DNA from: Bolinopsis microptera
Taxonomy: Eukaryota > Ctenophora > Tentaculata > Lobata > Bolinopsidae
Direction: 5' to 3'
Length of the DNA stretch: 64,000 nt
Assembly (NCBI RefSeq): GCF_026151205.1
Contig: NC_087082.1
Span: 9,308,901 to 9,372,900, forward strand
The position numbers and the translations under genes are program-made. This document shows, in pieces, positions 1-10,921 of this stretch. Every line of letters starts with the position of its first letter. Within the stretch, counting starts at the first letter, position 1. The notes beneath the pieces were generated by a model that saw only the letters and a list, made by a program, of their open reading frames with translations, was not told the origin of the DNA and ran no database searches.

Positions 1-113
1 AATATGTACCTGTTTAACCTATACAATCAAAGGAATACAACTCAACACACGAACCATACATCTTACACATAAATAAACAGTGAAGATATGTGAATAAATG
101 GAATAACATGCAC

Positions 114-1743
114 CTTAAGGTCTTTCTTGAGATCAGAGTTCTCTGCGCTGAAATCTGCAAGTAGTTGGTTATTTTTGTCAAGGTCCGACTGCATCTTGCT
201 TATGTGCAGGATTAAACCCTGAAAGGTGTGATTGATTATTTATTGTTTATTCAATTAACTTCTCAAATTCTGAATTGACAAAATGGGGTATCACCTCTAT
301 TACTTCTCTCCGAGATTACTGAATTTTTCTAATCTTTAATATCTAATATGTATTTATAACGTGCATCACTTAGCACAACAAATACAACACATGCAAAAAG
401 CGAAGGCATTTACACAAACATACAGCAATTGCACAACATGTAACACACGAATCTTGCCTACCCACTTCAGCATTTCAAGCAGACAACTGCTATCCTAAAA
501 CTATTTATAGCTTTTGTTAGATTTTAATTAAAATGAGATTAATAATTACGTGATGCTCAATAGATTGCCATTGTAGAATAGTATTTGGAATTTTATTTTT
601 TTTAACTTACTTGTTTTAATTCTGATTTTTCAAACAGCCACATGAATGTTAGTATTGATGCTTTTCATACAAACAAGTATGTAATCTATCAATAAAAAGA
701 AACCCAAATATTCTAATAAATTATGGCCACACAAAAGTCTAAATTTGAGATTCAATGCATGCTTGTACAACGTTACAGTAATACCAAATTGGCATTTCTT
801 AACAACAAAGATATTCCAACTGTTTAAAATGTGATTAGCACTAGCTGACTAGTAAGTTTGCAACTGAAATTGTGATTGCAAATCATTAGACTGACCTGTA
901 TCACTGATTTTCCTTTCTCACTTGTTGCTTTCAAACCAACAAACTTAACCAAATTCTGCGATGTAAGCTTGATTAAAGTTAAACCAGGCAGTAACAAGCA
1001 AATTGAAATTTGAGTCTTTTAATAGAAAATATAATTAATGTAAAAACGCATAAAATCTTACTGGTGCAAGGTCGTGTCCGGAAATAAGTTCTTCTGCAGC
1101 ATTCTCCTGAAGTAGGTTGTAGTGCGTTAACAAAACAGCCCAACAGAATTTGCTAATAGTGCTTTCATGTGTGAGCTTAACTATCAAAAAAGTGGCTAAT
1201 ATCAGGTATCAAAATACAACGTTTATATTCAATCTGATCTCTTCACCAAATAAAATAACAGCAATTTCAACAAGGCTATTATTACCAAAGATTTTAGTTT
1301 ATTTTCTAACTGTTCTTTCTCTTTGTCATGGTCGGAGAGCATTTTCAACATGATCTGATGTGCCTCACGTTTGCTCTGCAGTTTCTTTCTGCATGCTTTA
1401 TACTGTAACAATGTAGTTATAATCGATACGCCATGTAGAGACCTATTTATGAGGTCAGAAATACACTAATTCAAAACATTCAAGGTGCTGATTTTAAGGC
1501 TGAAAACCATGTAAAATATGCTGATTGTTTATAATTTTAATCTAGACGGATTCTCCGACCAGAATTGATGGCAGTAAAAACAACAACTTTATTTCTTTTG
1601 AAATGTTAGATTTTTAAAAGGCCTGTAATCTTTTCAAACCCTGAATTGAATCTGTCTAGAAATCCGTCTAGCTCTCTTAAAAACCTACAGTATTTTACCT
1701 CAGAGACCAAGATTTGCCATTGACGCTCACTGCGTGACAACAT
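114..1743 (-). CDS. Coiled-coil protein gene, 5' part (five exons, continues off the left edge)
   Basis: Five exons can be read on the minus strand: 1743-1699 (starting ATG), 1402-1286, 1106-1062, 955-896 and 218-114. Each has AG and GT borders and each is a whole number of codons (15, 39, 15, 20 and 35), so every junction is phase 0. An in-frame stop lies just upstream of the ATG with no AG between, which favours that ATG as the start. The joined product is rich in Lys, Glu, Gln and Leu with heptad-like spacing, especially in exons 2 and 5 (for example KEKEQLENKLKSL and ENSDLKKDLK), as in a coiled coil. There is no signal peptide or membrane segment. I cannot name the family; a cytoskeletal, centrosomal or ciliary role would be a guess. 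The 60-bp exon 896-955 is the least certain. The rest of the gene lies left of the window. Confidence 0.6.
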
Positions 1744-2404
1744 TATGTGGTAATTGATGATATAGGTAATTTAGTTTTCCTATATCATCGTCGTCATCAT
1801 TTTGTTCATACTACCATATAACATCAGACTGAAAAATTGAAATTGATGTTCTGAATCATACTCATGGTAAAATAGGAACTATATTCAAAGTGAGATTATA
1901 ATATAGCTATGTTCATGTCGAGACCCTCAGGGAAATGCTCAGGAAATATTGACTTGACCTAGGTACTTTCATTCAATTATAAACATTTTCAACACAAATT
2001 GATTGTAAAAAAGCTTGCTGCAAGTGCTATGGTGAATGCTATAATACTCTATGATCAAACACAAGTGAAGGAAAAATGCGAGATAGGGTCATAAGTACAA
2101 GGATGAATTTTAATATGTATTATGTTAATAAAATGATGCTCTTTGAGGAGTCCAGGAATAGTATAACCTATTGGGAAGGGCTGCTAACTTAAGAATAGTC
2201 GAGGATAAGATTTGGGAGTAAACTGTAACTGTAAACTTTTCTTTTCTCTGATGGTTCCATCTTTTGCAAGAGCTATGAATTTTGACCATTAAAAATGACA
2301 TACTGTAACTTTGCAATGCACATGAGCTTATTCAAATTTGTGTTAAATAGCTTTTTTTCAGGAAAGTTTTCTTAATGGAGCAGATACTGCAAAGCTATAG
2401 CTTA
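1744..2404. other. Non-coding stretch
   Basis: AT-rich sequence upstream of the coiled-coil gene. I see no exon with good borders and no repeat. It may hold the promoter of the minus-strand gene. Confidence 0.4.
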
Positions 2405-2412
2405 CAAGAAAT

Positions 2413-2637
2413 CAGTGGCGTAACTTAGGGCCCCGCAGACCCCGCTGTGCGGGGGGGCGCCGTATAAGGGGGGCGCAATTTTCCTGAATTTTAGGCCTTT
2501 TCACTAAAAAAACGCCTTGTTTGTGTATTTCCCTGTCCAATTTAGCGTTCGGCCGACGCGAAAAAAATATTTGGGGTACCTTTTTTTGCTTCAGGGGGCG
2601 CAAAAAGCTGTAGGGGGGCGAGAAAAAAAGTACCCGA

Positions 2638-2674
<37 letters not shown>

Positions 2675-2746
2675 GGACAAAAAATTTTAGGGGGGGCGCT
2701 TTTCGTCACTGAGCGGGGGGCGCCAACAAGCAAAGTTTCGCCACTG
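2413..2746. mobile_element. hAT-type non-autonomous TIR element (334 bp)
   Basis: The ends are inverted repeats, CAGTGGCGTAACTT on the left and the complement of CAGTGGCGAAACTT on the right (13 of 14 match). The element is flanked by a perfect 8-bp direct repeat CAAGAAAT at 2405-2412 and 2747-2754. An 8-bp target duplication with TIRs starting CAG is the usual signature of hAT transposons. The inside has no transposase, only G-rich tracts and a run of about 34 T, so it must depend on a transposase encoded elsewhere. Confidence 0.85.
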
Positions 2747-2754
2747 CAAGAAAT

Positions 2755-3189
2755 AAGATATTGTGGCTGAGGTGTCTTATCGAACTCGAGGTAGCATTTT
2801 AGTGGCAAAGGAACAGGGATGGTCTTCAATAAGAATCTCAAGTTGAAAAGTAATTGTAGAGTCAAGAAGTAGAAGTCTCTAGAAGTAGACGCCATAGCAA
2901 TTGGAAAATTTAGTGAAAGAGGTAGAGTGCTCAGATGTTCGGATAAAGATTAGAACATAGAGCCCCCTTACGCGACGGATGGCTGATGGAGCTAGACTTA
3001 ATATATTTCCTCGTGGCCTACAATCAGCAGTAAAGTGTTAGGGGTTTGAGTAGTCTATCAGAACGAGTTTAAGCAAGTCACGTGATAATAGAGTGTAGAC
3101 TGATAAATCATCATCCGTATCACCCATTAAGTTTTCTACTACTTGAAAATTGATAAATTCATTTTGCTACATTATCAAATTTTCGTTTT
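2755..3189. other. Non-coding stretch
   Basis: No gene seen. Pieces around 2935-3100 (a GATTCGGAATAA-like start, then AAGTAAGTCACGTGATA-like sequence) resemble segments near 5200, 7140 and 10170. This suggests fragments of a further, undefined repeat family. Confidence 0.3.
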
Positions 3190-3825
3190 TCCTGGGATGA
3201 AATGAAATGAGGTATTTATATCCCGCTCATATGATTAACCAACAACACAAGGAAGGTGGTAAACCATGTCAGAGCGGCTGACTGTGAGTGATGTGAGCAA
3301 ATGTGTAAAAATGAACAAGAGTATAACTCAATATAAGGCTAAGACAAAATTAAACCATCTTTTATTTTAAACCACACTAAACTAAAAAGAAGCAGAGACC
3401 ATACAATACAATATGTAGGTATAATAAAGGTTGGTACAGTGACATAGAAAGGTAAAGATCTTAGACATAAAATGGAGTGCGGTAAGAAATAAAAGCCAAG
3501 GTGTCTTGCAAAGTGAAGACAAATGAAAAAAAAACATCAAAGCTGATTATATAAATGGTTCTTCAACACTCGCTTGAAGCAGTTGGTATCAGTAATACAT
3601 CTCAACATCAGTGGAAGAGAGTTCCATGCAATCGGTGCATGGCTTGAGAAACGTCTGTCATCAACTTTGGACTTTTTATTCTTTGGTACCTTGAGCATGA
3701 GATGGTCACCAGGTCTCTTCGACCTGGTCATGGTTACTGGGCGGCGCTCAGCCTGTCATTCCGCCGGATCTCTACATAGCCTGGGGTCCCCAGGTAAGGT
3801 CATGGTCGACATGGATGACATGTAA
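3190..3825 (-). mobile_element. CR1-like LINE, 3' end fragment, split by a miniature element
   Basis: A minus-strand frame ending at 3537 encodes about 65 residues including AWNSLPLMLR and FKRVLKNHLY. This is the typical C-terminal end of CR1/jockey-type LINE ORF2 proteins (a W-N-S-L-P-L block followed by F-K-x-x-L-K-x-H-L). Downstream on the minus strand is a non-coding tail ending near 3190 with GATATAAATACCTCATTTC, a common style of LINE 3' end. The frame is interrupted at 3734-3797 by the short hAT-like element listed separately; its 8-bp duplication shows that it inserted after the LINE. Only the 3' end is present, as expected of a 5'-truncated copy. Confidence 0.7.
3734..3797 (+). mobile_element. 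Mini hAT-like element, copy 1 (64 bp)
   Basis: Runs from TTACTGGGCGGCG to GTCCCCAGGTAA, with imperfect inverted ends (TTACTGGG against TTACCTGG). Flanked by a perfect 8-bp direct repeat GGTCATGG (3726-3733 and 3798-3805). It sits inside a LINE fragment. One of six related copies in the window. Confidence 0.8.
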
Positions 3826-3829
3826 AAAT

Positions 3830-4930
3830 TTTTAAACGTGTACTTTTATTACTATTATTTAACTTGCTAAGATATTGCTCACTTCTCTCGGATCGCGCGC
3901 CAATAGCCTAAATAAAAATTTAAACAAAAGTGCAAGTGCGACGTAAAGATTAACGGGTGAGACTCGAAAAATATTTGTTCTAAAATATTTGTTTTCATAT
4001 TTAAATAAAAGACTGTCGGCAGTCGGGTGTCGTCCAACTCGGCACGCATTTTGGTTTGACACACGCGCGTTGTATAACTCGTTTCACGCGCGAATCGCGC
4101 GGCGGCCTCCAACTACAACGTGTAGCAAGTCTTGATCGGTCACAAACCTAACAAGTGACAAGAATTTCGCCGCGGTTAAACCACGCGCGATCAATTTTCC
4201 CGGCCCTAGTACCTACGATGTACTTATACCATTAATTCTTTTGAGTGAAAAGTACTGTGACTGGAAAAAAGTGCAACATATTTACTCACTATGTTTTTTT
4301 ATAGATGAGTGGGATTCGTGCATGGTAAAAATGACGATTTATTTGACCAATGTAGAGCCGCGCATCAACAATAAATGAATCCAGAAAATTGTGAAAATAA
4401 CTTTGCGAAGGACGAACTTCACTGTAATTAATTAACACATGGCTAGTGTCGCGCGCAGCATAACAGATGCTAATTCATATACACATAATTGTAGGTTAGT
4501 GGTCTATATTGCGAAGGAGCAGACTTTTGTCGTCGATCTCAACGTAGGACCGTTGGGCCACATTATGTATCCAAACCCAATTACTTATTTCCTACAATCT
4601 TTTTGCCTTCGGCAAGAGTAGGGTAAAAATTTGAAGACGATGAGTATGAATTGATTACTTTACACTTGATTGTCGCATGTGACTTTTTAAACACGTTTTC
4701 TTGGTGGCCCTGAATGGCTATTCGAAATCTGATCCCAACCCTAACCCTAATCCAATTTACAATTGTATTACGTCGTGGCCCACATTGTCGTTTCACTAAG
4801 AGTTTCTACGATACAGGGGAGCCGCGCAATCGTGCGCGGCGGGTCATAAAACGTATGAAAAATCTCTAACAAATGACAAAAGCATTTTCTTTGTCCATTT
4901 TTAATGGACTAGTCCGGCGCGCGCTACTTC
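3830..4930. other. Non-coding stretch with CpG-rich patches
   Basis: No supportable gene. There are short CpG-rich pieces (GCGCGC near 4075-4110 and 4915) and one copy of a hairpin-bearing repeat at 4789-4858, listed separately. Confidence 0.4.
4789..4858 (+). repeat. Hairpin-bearing interspersed repeat, copy 1
   Basis: Shares a block of about 70 bp with 9203-9275, beginning GTTTCACTA, then AGAGTTTCTACGATACAGGGG, and ending GCGGCGGGTCAT...ACGTATGA. It contains a perfect 8-bp-stem hairpin GCCGCGCA-ATCG-TGCGCGGC. The similarity between copies also extends upstream of the shared block. Class unknown. Confidence 0.65.
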
Positions 4931-5058
4931 GTTACTGGGTCGCGCTCATCCTGTCATTCCGCCGAATCTCTATTCTATATTTATGAACATGATATATATT
5001 TTATGTTTATGAACACGATATATAATACTAATAGCTATAGCCTGAGGTCCCCAGGTAA
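4931..5058 (+). mobile_element. Mini hAT-like element, copy 2 (128 bp)
   Basis: GTTACTGGG...CCAGGTAA, flanked by a perfect 8-bp duplication GCTACTTC (4923-4930 and 5059-5066). It is longer than the other copies because an internal block with TTTATGAACA(T/C)GATATATA is present twice. Confidence 0.8.
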
Positions 5059-5570
5059 GCTACTTCGAAGAAATTTAGATGAGTAACATCCGTCAACATT
5101 TTCTGAAACCCTAACGAACCCTTACGAGAAATTATACCAATTTCCTTATATGTTCATATTACGTAATCGAGACAGTTTGTCATGCCCATAGAGGCCGGGT
5201 GATTCGGAATAAGCGTCCGAAAATACATTGATTTAAGTTGGTCTCAACTGCATGTTGGGGGCCCTTTTAGAAAAATTTCGAAGATCGACTGTTAAATCAA
5301 CTATGTAAAGTGATTTAGTGTTCAGCACGCTCGAAGGATTAAAATCATCAATTAAATCAATGGATGACTTTCAACTTTTGTCACTCCACCATATCACATA
5401 TGACATATATTACATTTGCACTGTACTTATAACTATAAGGCTGCACTTATTATACATGAAGCAATAAAATAAATTAACAAGTTACGTAAGTGGTAAGGTA
5501 ATGCAGACCAAGGTTAAAAGTGCGATAATATATTTTATGAATGCGAATCAAATTATGTGTATTCCATCAC

Positions 5571-6555
5571 GGGCTGACGGACAACTAGGAACCTTTCAAT
5601 TTTACCTAGTTAACTAATTAACATGCAAGCTTGGGAAATCCAATCAGCTCCGACAACTAGGAACCAATCATTACATATCCCCGACAACTATGAACCTCTG
5701 GAGATACTTTAAACATTCAGGTGTCCACCGATTTCATAGCTGTGCTGTATATATTTCTGCACTCATTAATTAAGATAACATAATAATTACATACAGAATA
5801 CATTACTCAATATCAATCTCATGGCCAAAGTATTTGGCAATCTCAAACAGATAGTGAATAGTGATTCCAGAACGTCAAAGGAAACTTGGGAGGAACCCTT
5901 TCCTCACTGTAGACAGTTACTGACCCAAGGTAGGTTTTCTCGAAATAATTTACCACAACCATTAACTGAGGATAGTTAGCTTGGATGTAGTATGTTATTT
6001 GGTAGAACACCTCCTCAACATCAGCAACTGGGACAAAGGCGAGAAACACAACCAGCCTTGCGGCTCTAGCAAACTTCTTATCAGAATTTCTCTATGGAGA
6101 AAGCAGGCATGTTGAATTGAAACCGATACTCTTCATGTTCACGTTTCAGTATATATACCAGAAGTGCGGTTGTATATTAACAGCTGATCAACTCTCGCAC
6201 TTGTGATTTTATGTCTCGTATCACTCCCATTGCATGCTCGGCTCACATCCTTGGATACAAGAACCAGCCCCTTTCGGACCCAGCTCACATCCTTGGATAC
6301 GAGAACCAGCCCCTTTCGGACCCGGCTCACGTCCGTAATGTGAACACATACCGAGAGCTCAAACACTTCTTAATATACTTCATAATACACAGCTACTTAC
6401 TAAACTGTCATGTGAACCCTATCCAGGTTCTTGGTTGTCCGGCTGTTAGGATGGTTATAATATGGATCACATCACAAATGATACGTCACTGATTGGGCCA
6501 TGTGATGTGATACCTGTGGGAGGCCGAAATAAGAGGTTCCTAGTTGTCGGTCACC
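5571..6555 (-). mobile_element. MULE-type transposon remnant with inverted ends and a transposase fragment
   Basis: Sequence near 5570-5592 (GGACAACTAGGAACC) is repeated inverted near 6535-6555 (GGTTCCTAGTTGTCGGTCA). Extra copies of the same motif lie inside the left end (about 5650 and 5681) and, more diverged, inside the right end (about 6425). Between them, minus strand 6095-5843, is a frame containing LAFVPVADVEEVF, YFEKTYLG and PPKFPLTFWNHY. This strongly resembles the C-terminal region of MULE-domain (often FLYWCH-linked) transposases (L-A-F-V-P x x D V, D/N-Y-F-E-x-x-Y-I-G, P-P-x-F-P-x-x-x-W-N). The DDE catalytic core is missing, so this copy is dead. Region 6239-6334 also holds a 45-bp unit in about two tandem copies. 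Confidence 0.6.
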
Positions 6556-6600
6556 GTAATCACGTAATCATTTATAATGCATTAGTAATCATGATTACCT

Positions 6601-6674
6601 TTGGCTTTACTGGGCGGTGCTCGCCGAGTCTCTATTTTATGTTTATAAACATTATAGCTTGGGTCCCCAGATAA
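6601..6674 (+). mobile_element. Mini hAT-like element, copy 3 (74 bp)
   Basis: Flanked by a perfect 8-bp duplication GATTACCT (6593-6600 and 6675-6682). It contains TTACTGGGCGGTGCTC and ends GGGTCCCCAGATAA. It has six extra bases (TTGGCT) before the usual start, and part of the interior (the TGTCATTCCGCC block) is missing. Confidence 0.75.
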
Positions 6675-6682
6675 GATTACCT

Positions 6683-7424
6683 CATTATTATATTGCTTGA
6701 CAGCACATTTTTTGCAGTCGTGCTAAATCATAAATCACTACTAGTACTATCTTACTATATATAAAGCGAGACGATATATATATATATATATATATATCTG
6801 TGCCATTTTACTGACACCACGGCATCAACTTTAACGCGACTTTCCGCAAAAACCGTAAAAGATATACAACTGAAACTTTTTTAGCTGGGTCAAATGCTTA
6901 AATGGCCTCCAAATCAGTATGAAAAAATAAAAAATTGGCCAAGGAATAATGATTTTAATGCCAAAAATTTAGACCCCCAAGTGGTGTCAAAAACGCCAAT
7001 TAAATAAGTAATAATTATTTTAGTTTCTTGAGTCTTGACACCATTTTAGGGTTATATCATACGGGTTCCTGCTAGTACTACTAGTTTTTTGCCCATTTAA
7101 TCTTATCTATCTCGTCAGGGGAGCATTTTAACCCTATATCATGTGGAGTGATTCGGAATAAGAGGGTAAGAACAATTATATTAAGGTCTTGAATAGTCCC
7201 TCAGGGCCATTTAGATAACGTGTTTAAGTAAGTCACGTAGTAGTAGTAAACCCGCGATGGGGTGGCATGTGCCTCAATAAAAATATTACAATCATTTATT
7301 ATTATATCAATTTATCGTTAAATATTTCAAAAAAAAATATATCAATAACGTATGGTTGATCCTTCACACTTGGTAAAATATATAAAAATAAAGTTAATCT
7401 ACACTAAAGAATAAATAATCTATA
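6683..7424. other. Non-coding stretch
   Basis: A perfect TA microsatellite lies at about 6775-6798. A GATTCGGAATAAG-like repeat piece lies at about 7148. No gene seen. Confidence 0.4.
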
Positions 7425-8940
7425 TTAAATAAATAAATCAACAATATTAACTCCCCATCTTCTTGTAGTCATTTATCAAAGCGGTAGAAATCCAAGTAAT
7501 TTTAGTACGCGGTGCGCAAGGAATTTCGTTTTAAAAAATGTGTAGGCAAGATAAGCCTAAGTGTGGCAGTGAAAATTGAAAAATATGTTGCAGAATAAAT
7601 TGCAGTGACTGACTGTCAAATGCATTATCGTAGTTCATTTATTTGACTGCACTAACGTTTAGGATTCTTACAGCTGTTATATTTTGCTAATATTTTGTTT
7701 AAAAGTTGTAAAGGACAAAGTTCTTGTCCGTCCACGAAAGGTTTTCTAGGTCAAGTTTTTGTTTGTCCTGTAAGTAACGTACAATGTTGTCCTTGTATGC
7801 ATTAATAAACTTATCTTGTAACTTAGGTACGTTGAAGGGAAGGATTTTATTTATTTCGTTTATCGTGTTGTTATATAATCGTGGTCCTACGTTAGAGATG
7901 CTATAATCGGTGATCCGTAATCTGTTGAACTTAATTTCAAAATACTTTGGATTTCTCCTTTCCGTTTGTCTAAGCGGTGATTTTTCAAATATACTACAGA
8001 TACTCGATGGTGCTACTCCCATATAAACCTTGTGCATCAAAGTTAGACAGCTTTTAGCAATGAGATTAGGAAGAGCTAAAATTCCTATTTTGTTGAAGAT
8101 GGATTTTGTGTGAGATGGTAGTTTACGTTTTTCTTTGTCGTAAAAATAGTTATGATATTCTGAATCAGTGGCGCGAATAGCTTTCTTTTGAGCAGAGAAT
8201 AAAGACTGAATGGAATTTAAAGATTTAGTACCCCAAACAGTAGCGCAGTAATACAGGTGAGATTGAATTAAACTATTGTATAGCATTTTTTTAGCTTTAT
8301 TCGGAATGGAACTTTTAAGTTTCATCATTACGCCTGCATTTCTGGATATTTTAGTCTTTAACTGTTTAATGTGCTGGCTCCAGCTAAGTTTTGAGTCAAT
8401 AATGACACCTAAAAATCGTTCATGTTCACTTTTCACTAGTCGCTGTCCTTCTATACTAATATTTATATCCTCTGGTAATCTGTTAGTGAATATCATGTAT
8501 TTAGTTTTTCCTACATTAAGTTTAAGACCGTTGTTTTTAACCCATGTCTGTACAGTATTTAAAACTCTGTTTGCACGCATGTTCAGTTCAGTGTACGTGT
8601 CGGCAGAAACGATGATGTTTGCATCATCAGCGAAGAAAATATAATGGGCTATATCGCTTACGCTTACATTTGCAAGGTCGTTTATGTAAATAATGAACAA
8701 TATAGGACCAAGAATGGACCCTTGAGGAACTCCATGTTCCAATCCCATTTTTTCTGAACTGCGACCGTTGACGTGAACATACTGTTTCCGGTTAGTTAGA
8801 TAAGACTCAAACCAGGATAAGCTAAGGCCTCTTACACCATAGTGCTCCAGCTTATGTAGCAGTATTTCGTGCCGGTGATAGTCGAGTGTAGAGACAAAGT
8901 GATTGATCATCATCCAGTTTTTTGCATACAAATTAAAGGT
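7425..8940 (-). mobile_element. 5'-truncated CR1-like LINE, reverse transcriptase C-terminal part
   Basis: Minus-strand frame 8931-7699 (410 codons) is open and encodes the later part of a non-LTR reverse transcriptase: GVPQGSILGP (residues 67-76), the catalytic FADD box (100-103), a GLKLNVGKTKYM block, FLGVIIDSKLSW, and a thumb/C-terminal region with an NVGPRLYNNTINEI block. It begins around TLDYHRHEILLHKLEHYGV, so motif A with its first catalytic Asp is absent and the copy is 5' truncated, the usual fate of LINE insertions. The non-coding tail continues to about 7425 and ends in TTGATTTATTTATTT-like sequence. It may be the same lineage as the longer LINE at 59.4 kb; the two do not overlap, so this cannot be shown here. 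Confidence 0.85.
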
Positions 8941-9124
8941 TCAGTCAACTTTGGTTCCATTGCAATGTTGCAAAAAATTGTGAATTGAGGGACAAAGAAA
9001 ATTGTATAATTTTCATATCAATCTAATTTTGAAGTTTATGTCGCAAATGTGAAATGGTCAACTGTTTCGATTTGAGATCTGGAATTTACTTGTATCATGT
9101 CATGACCCCCATCGCTGTTTCACT

Positions 9125-9202
9125 TTACCTGGGGACCTCAGGCTATTATGTTCATAAACATAGAGATTCGGCGGAATGACAGGCTGAGCGCGGCCCAGTA
9201 AC
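9125..9202 (-). mobile_element. Mini hAT-like element, copy 4 (78 bp, reverse orientation)
   Basis: Begins TTACCTGGGGACC and ends GGCCCAGTAAC, the reverse of the other copies. Flanked by a perfect 8-bp duplication GTTTCACT (9117-9124 and 9203-9210). The duplicated target belongs to the hairpin-bearing repeat, so the insertion is nested. Confidence 0.8.
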
Positions 9203-9275
9203 GTTTCACTATAGTAGAGTTTCTACGATACAGGGGAAGCTGCGCACTCGTGCGCGGCGGGTCATTCAACGTATG
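9203..9275 (+). repeat. Hairpin-bearing interspersed repeat, copy 2 (interrupted by mini hAT-like copy 4)
   Basis: Matches 4789-4858: GTTTCACTA, AGAGTTTCTACGATACAGGGG, CGTGCGCGGCGGGTCATT, ACGTATGA. The part before GTTTCACT continues on the far side of the inserted miniature element at about 9095-9124. Confidence 0.65.
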
Positions 9276-10369
9276 ACAAGAATTTACCTATGACCTAGCT
9301 GCTGGAAAATCGCACGAATCACTTACGTGTGTTACAAATGTCAATGACAATGAGTGCAAAAATGCCTTCAATGCTACACGTTCACGTTTTCACACGTTCA
9401 CACAATGTAATTTTACTCGATAGCTTGCTATTAATATTATTACACTTATCCATTTTTATTCATCCCGAAATGTTTAGGACATTGAAAAAACATTAAAGAA
9501 GCCTTTATAACAATGCAAAAATAAAACTTGATCAACATAAAGTGACAAAGGCAAGAAAGAAACATATTGTCAAAAATTATTCAACCAGTCAGTTCAAGAG
9601 AACACTGAAAAACACAATTAATTGAAAAATACTGGGCATTGAAAAATACTGGGCATTGAAAAGACTGCATACACCACACACTCAAAATCGGTGCAAACAT
9701 TAACATTTCTTTTTTATTTCAGGACACACAATAACAATACCGTCCACTGTGTACGTCCTTGTAGAATGTCACTGCTGTCACCGTTTTATTTACGATTTAC
9801 GGAAAAAAAGATATGATTTCCAGTATCTCATCAACTGTGGCAGAATTTCCGACAATTCTTGGTTCTTCCTCCCTCGCTTTTCTAGAACGAACTGTCTTCT
9901 GAAGTTAAACAGTTTCAGTTGAAACATGATATGATACTTTTAAGGCAAAATAGATAGTCAACATAAAATAAAAAAGCTATATGAGTGGCTAGAAACTTTA
10001 AATGAAAAAAGGTCGTTTGTCGGTAATTAATTCTTTATAGCTTTATCGAATTACTTACTTACCATTATCTTGAAATTGACCTAAACCCGTGATCGACCCA
10101 AACCCTAAAATTAACTTATTAACAAACATCGGTTTTTCCAGAAAAATGTTTAACCTAATTTAAAATTGGACGATTCGGAATGAGCGTTCAAAATACCTTG
10201 ATTTATGTATTTAGGCGTTCAGGGCCTGCAGTAAAAGCTATCATTCTGAAAGCCCCGTAGGCGGTCACATCGAGCTTTAACTATAACCATGATAGCAATT
10301 ATTGATTTATCTTTACCAAGTTCATCGTTAATGTATCTTGGAGATTTAAGATAAAATAATTAGAAATTT

Positions 10370-10612
10370 CTAACCACTGACGGGTTGCTCTTTAGACTTG
10401 ATCCTTCTGTTTCTTCTTCTGTTCTGTCTCTTCTCAAGCCTGTGTGCATCTGATCCATCATCAGATCTCTCATCCGATCCCTCCTCCTTGTAATAGAAGG
10501 TCCAGCCAAGGTGATCGCCTTGAGAATTGTACTCCTCAGCCAGAAGTGGGGATGCCAGACTACCTACTGACTTTCTAACCAAGCCCTCCTCTTGAGAACG
10601 TACCGCGTCAAC
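10370..10612 (-). CDS. Candidate last exon of a minus-strand gene, basic C-terminal tail
   Basis: A minus-strand frame from an acceptor (GATTGAGCAG then GTTGAC, exon start 10612) to a stop at 10370 gives 80 residues in phase 0. An upstream in-frame TAA shortly before the acceptor shows that the frame does not simply extend. The product has an acidic Ser/Asp-rich middle (EEGSDERSDDGSDAH) followed by a strongly basic stretch (KRQNRRRNRRIKSK) that could act as a nuclear localisation signal. I do not recognise a family and could not identify upstream exons, so the gene model is incomplete. Confidence 0.4.
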   Translation of the reverse strand, partial: VDAVRSQEEGLVRKSVGSLASPLLAEEYNSQGDHLGWTFYYKEEGSDERSDDGSDAHRLEKRQNRRRNRRIKSKEQPVSG

Positions 10613-10720
10613 CTGCTCAATCAGTTAATTAATTCTGTCGTTCAAATTTCTGATTGTTTCTGAAACTGACGTTATAATACTTTCAGAGTTTTAATACTTT
10701 CAACTTTAATACTTTCTGAG

Positions 10721-10761
10721 TTTCAATACTTTCAACACTACTATATAACAAATAATTTGAG
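10721..10761 (+). repeat. Fragment of the foldback element found at 25.1-25.4 kb
   Basis: TCAACACTACTATATAACA followed by AATAATTTGAG closely matches 25240-25277. The preceding bases carry several AATACTTTC units. It indicates a second, partial copy of the same repeat family. Confidence 0.5.
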
Positions 10762-10921
10762 AATATGAGTAGGACGTAGAAATGTCAATACGTTATTCAG
10801 CTATTTATTTCCATTAGAATCTGTCTTTCACTGAGTGAAAGAACTATCGAATCATGAGACTCTATAACACTACACGAATCCACCAGTTAATTAATTCATA
10901 AACAACTTTTTCTGTTTCTAG

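Larger units (their letters stand above)
8941..10369. other. Non-coding stretch with repeats
   Basis: Holds mini hAT-like copy 4 and the second copy of the hairpin-bearing repeat (9203-9275). Around 9622-9660 a 20-bp phrase ending GAAAAATACTGGGCATT is tandemly doubled. No gene seen. Confidence 0.4.

Noticed and set aside
4737-4753. AACCCTAACCCTAATCC, telomere-like
   Set aside because: Only about two and a half units; no array.
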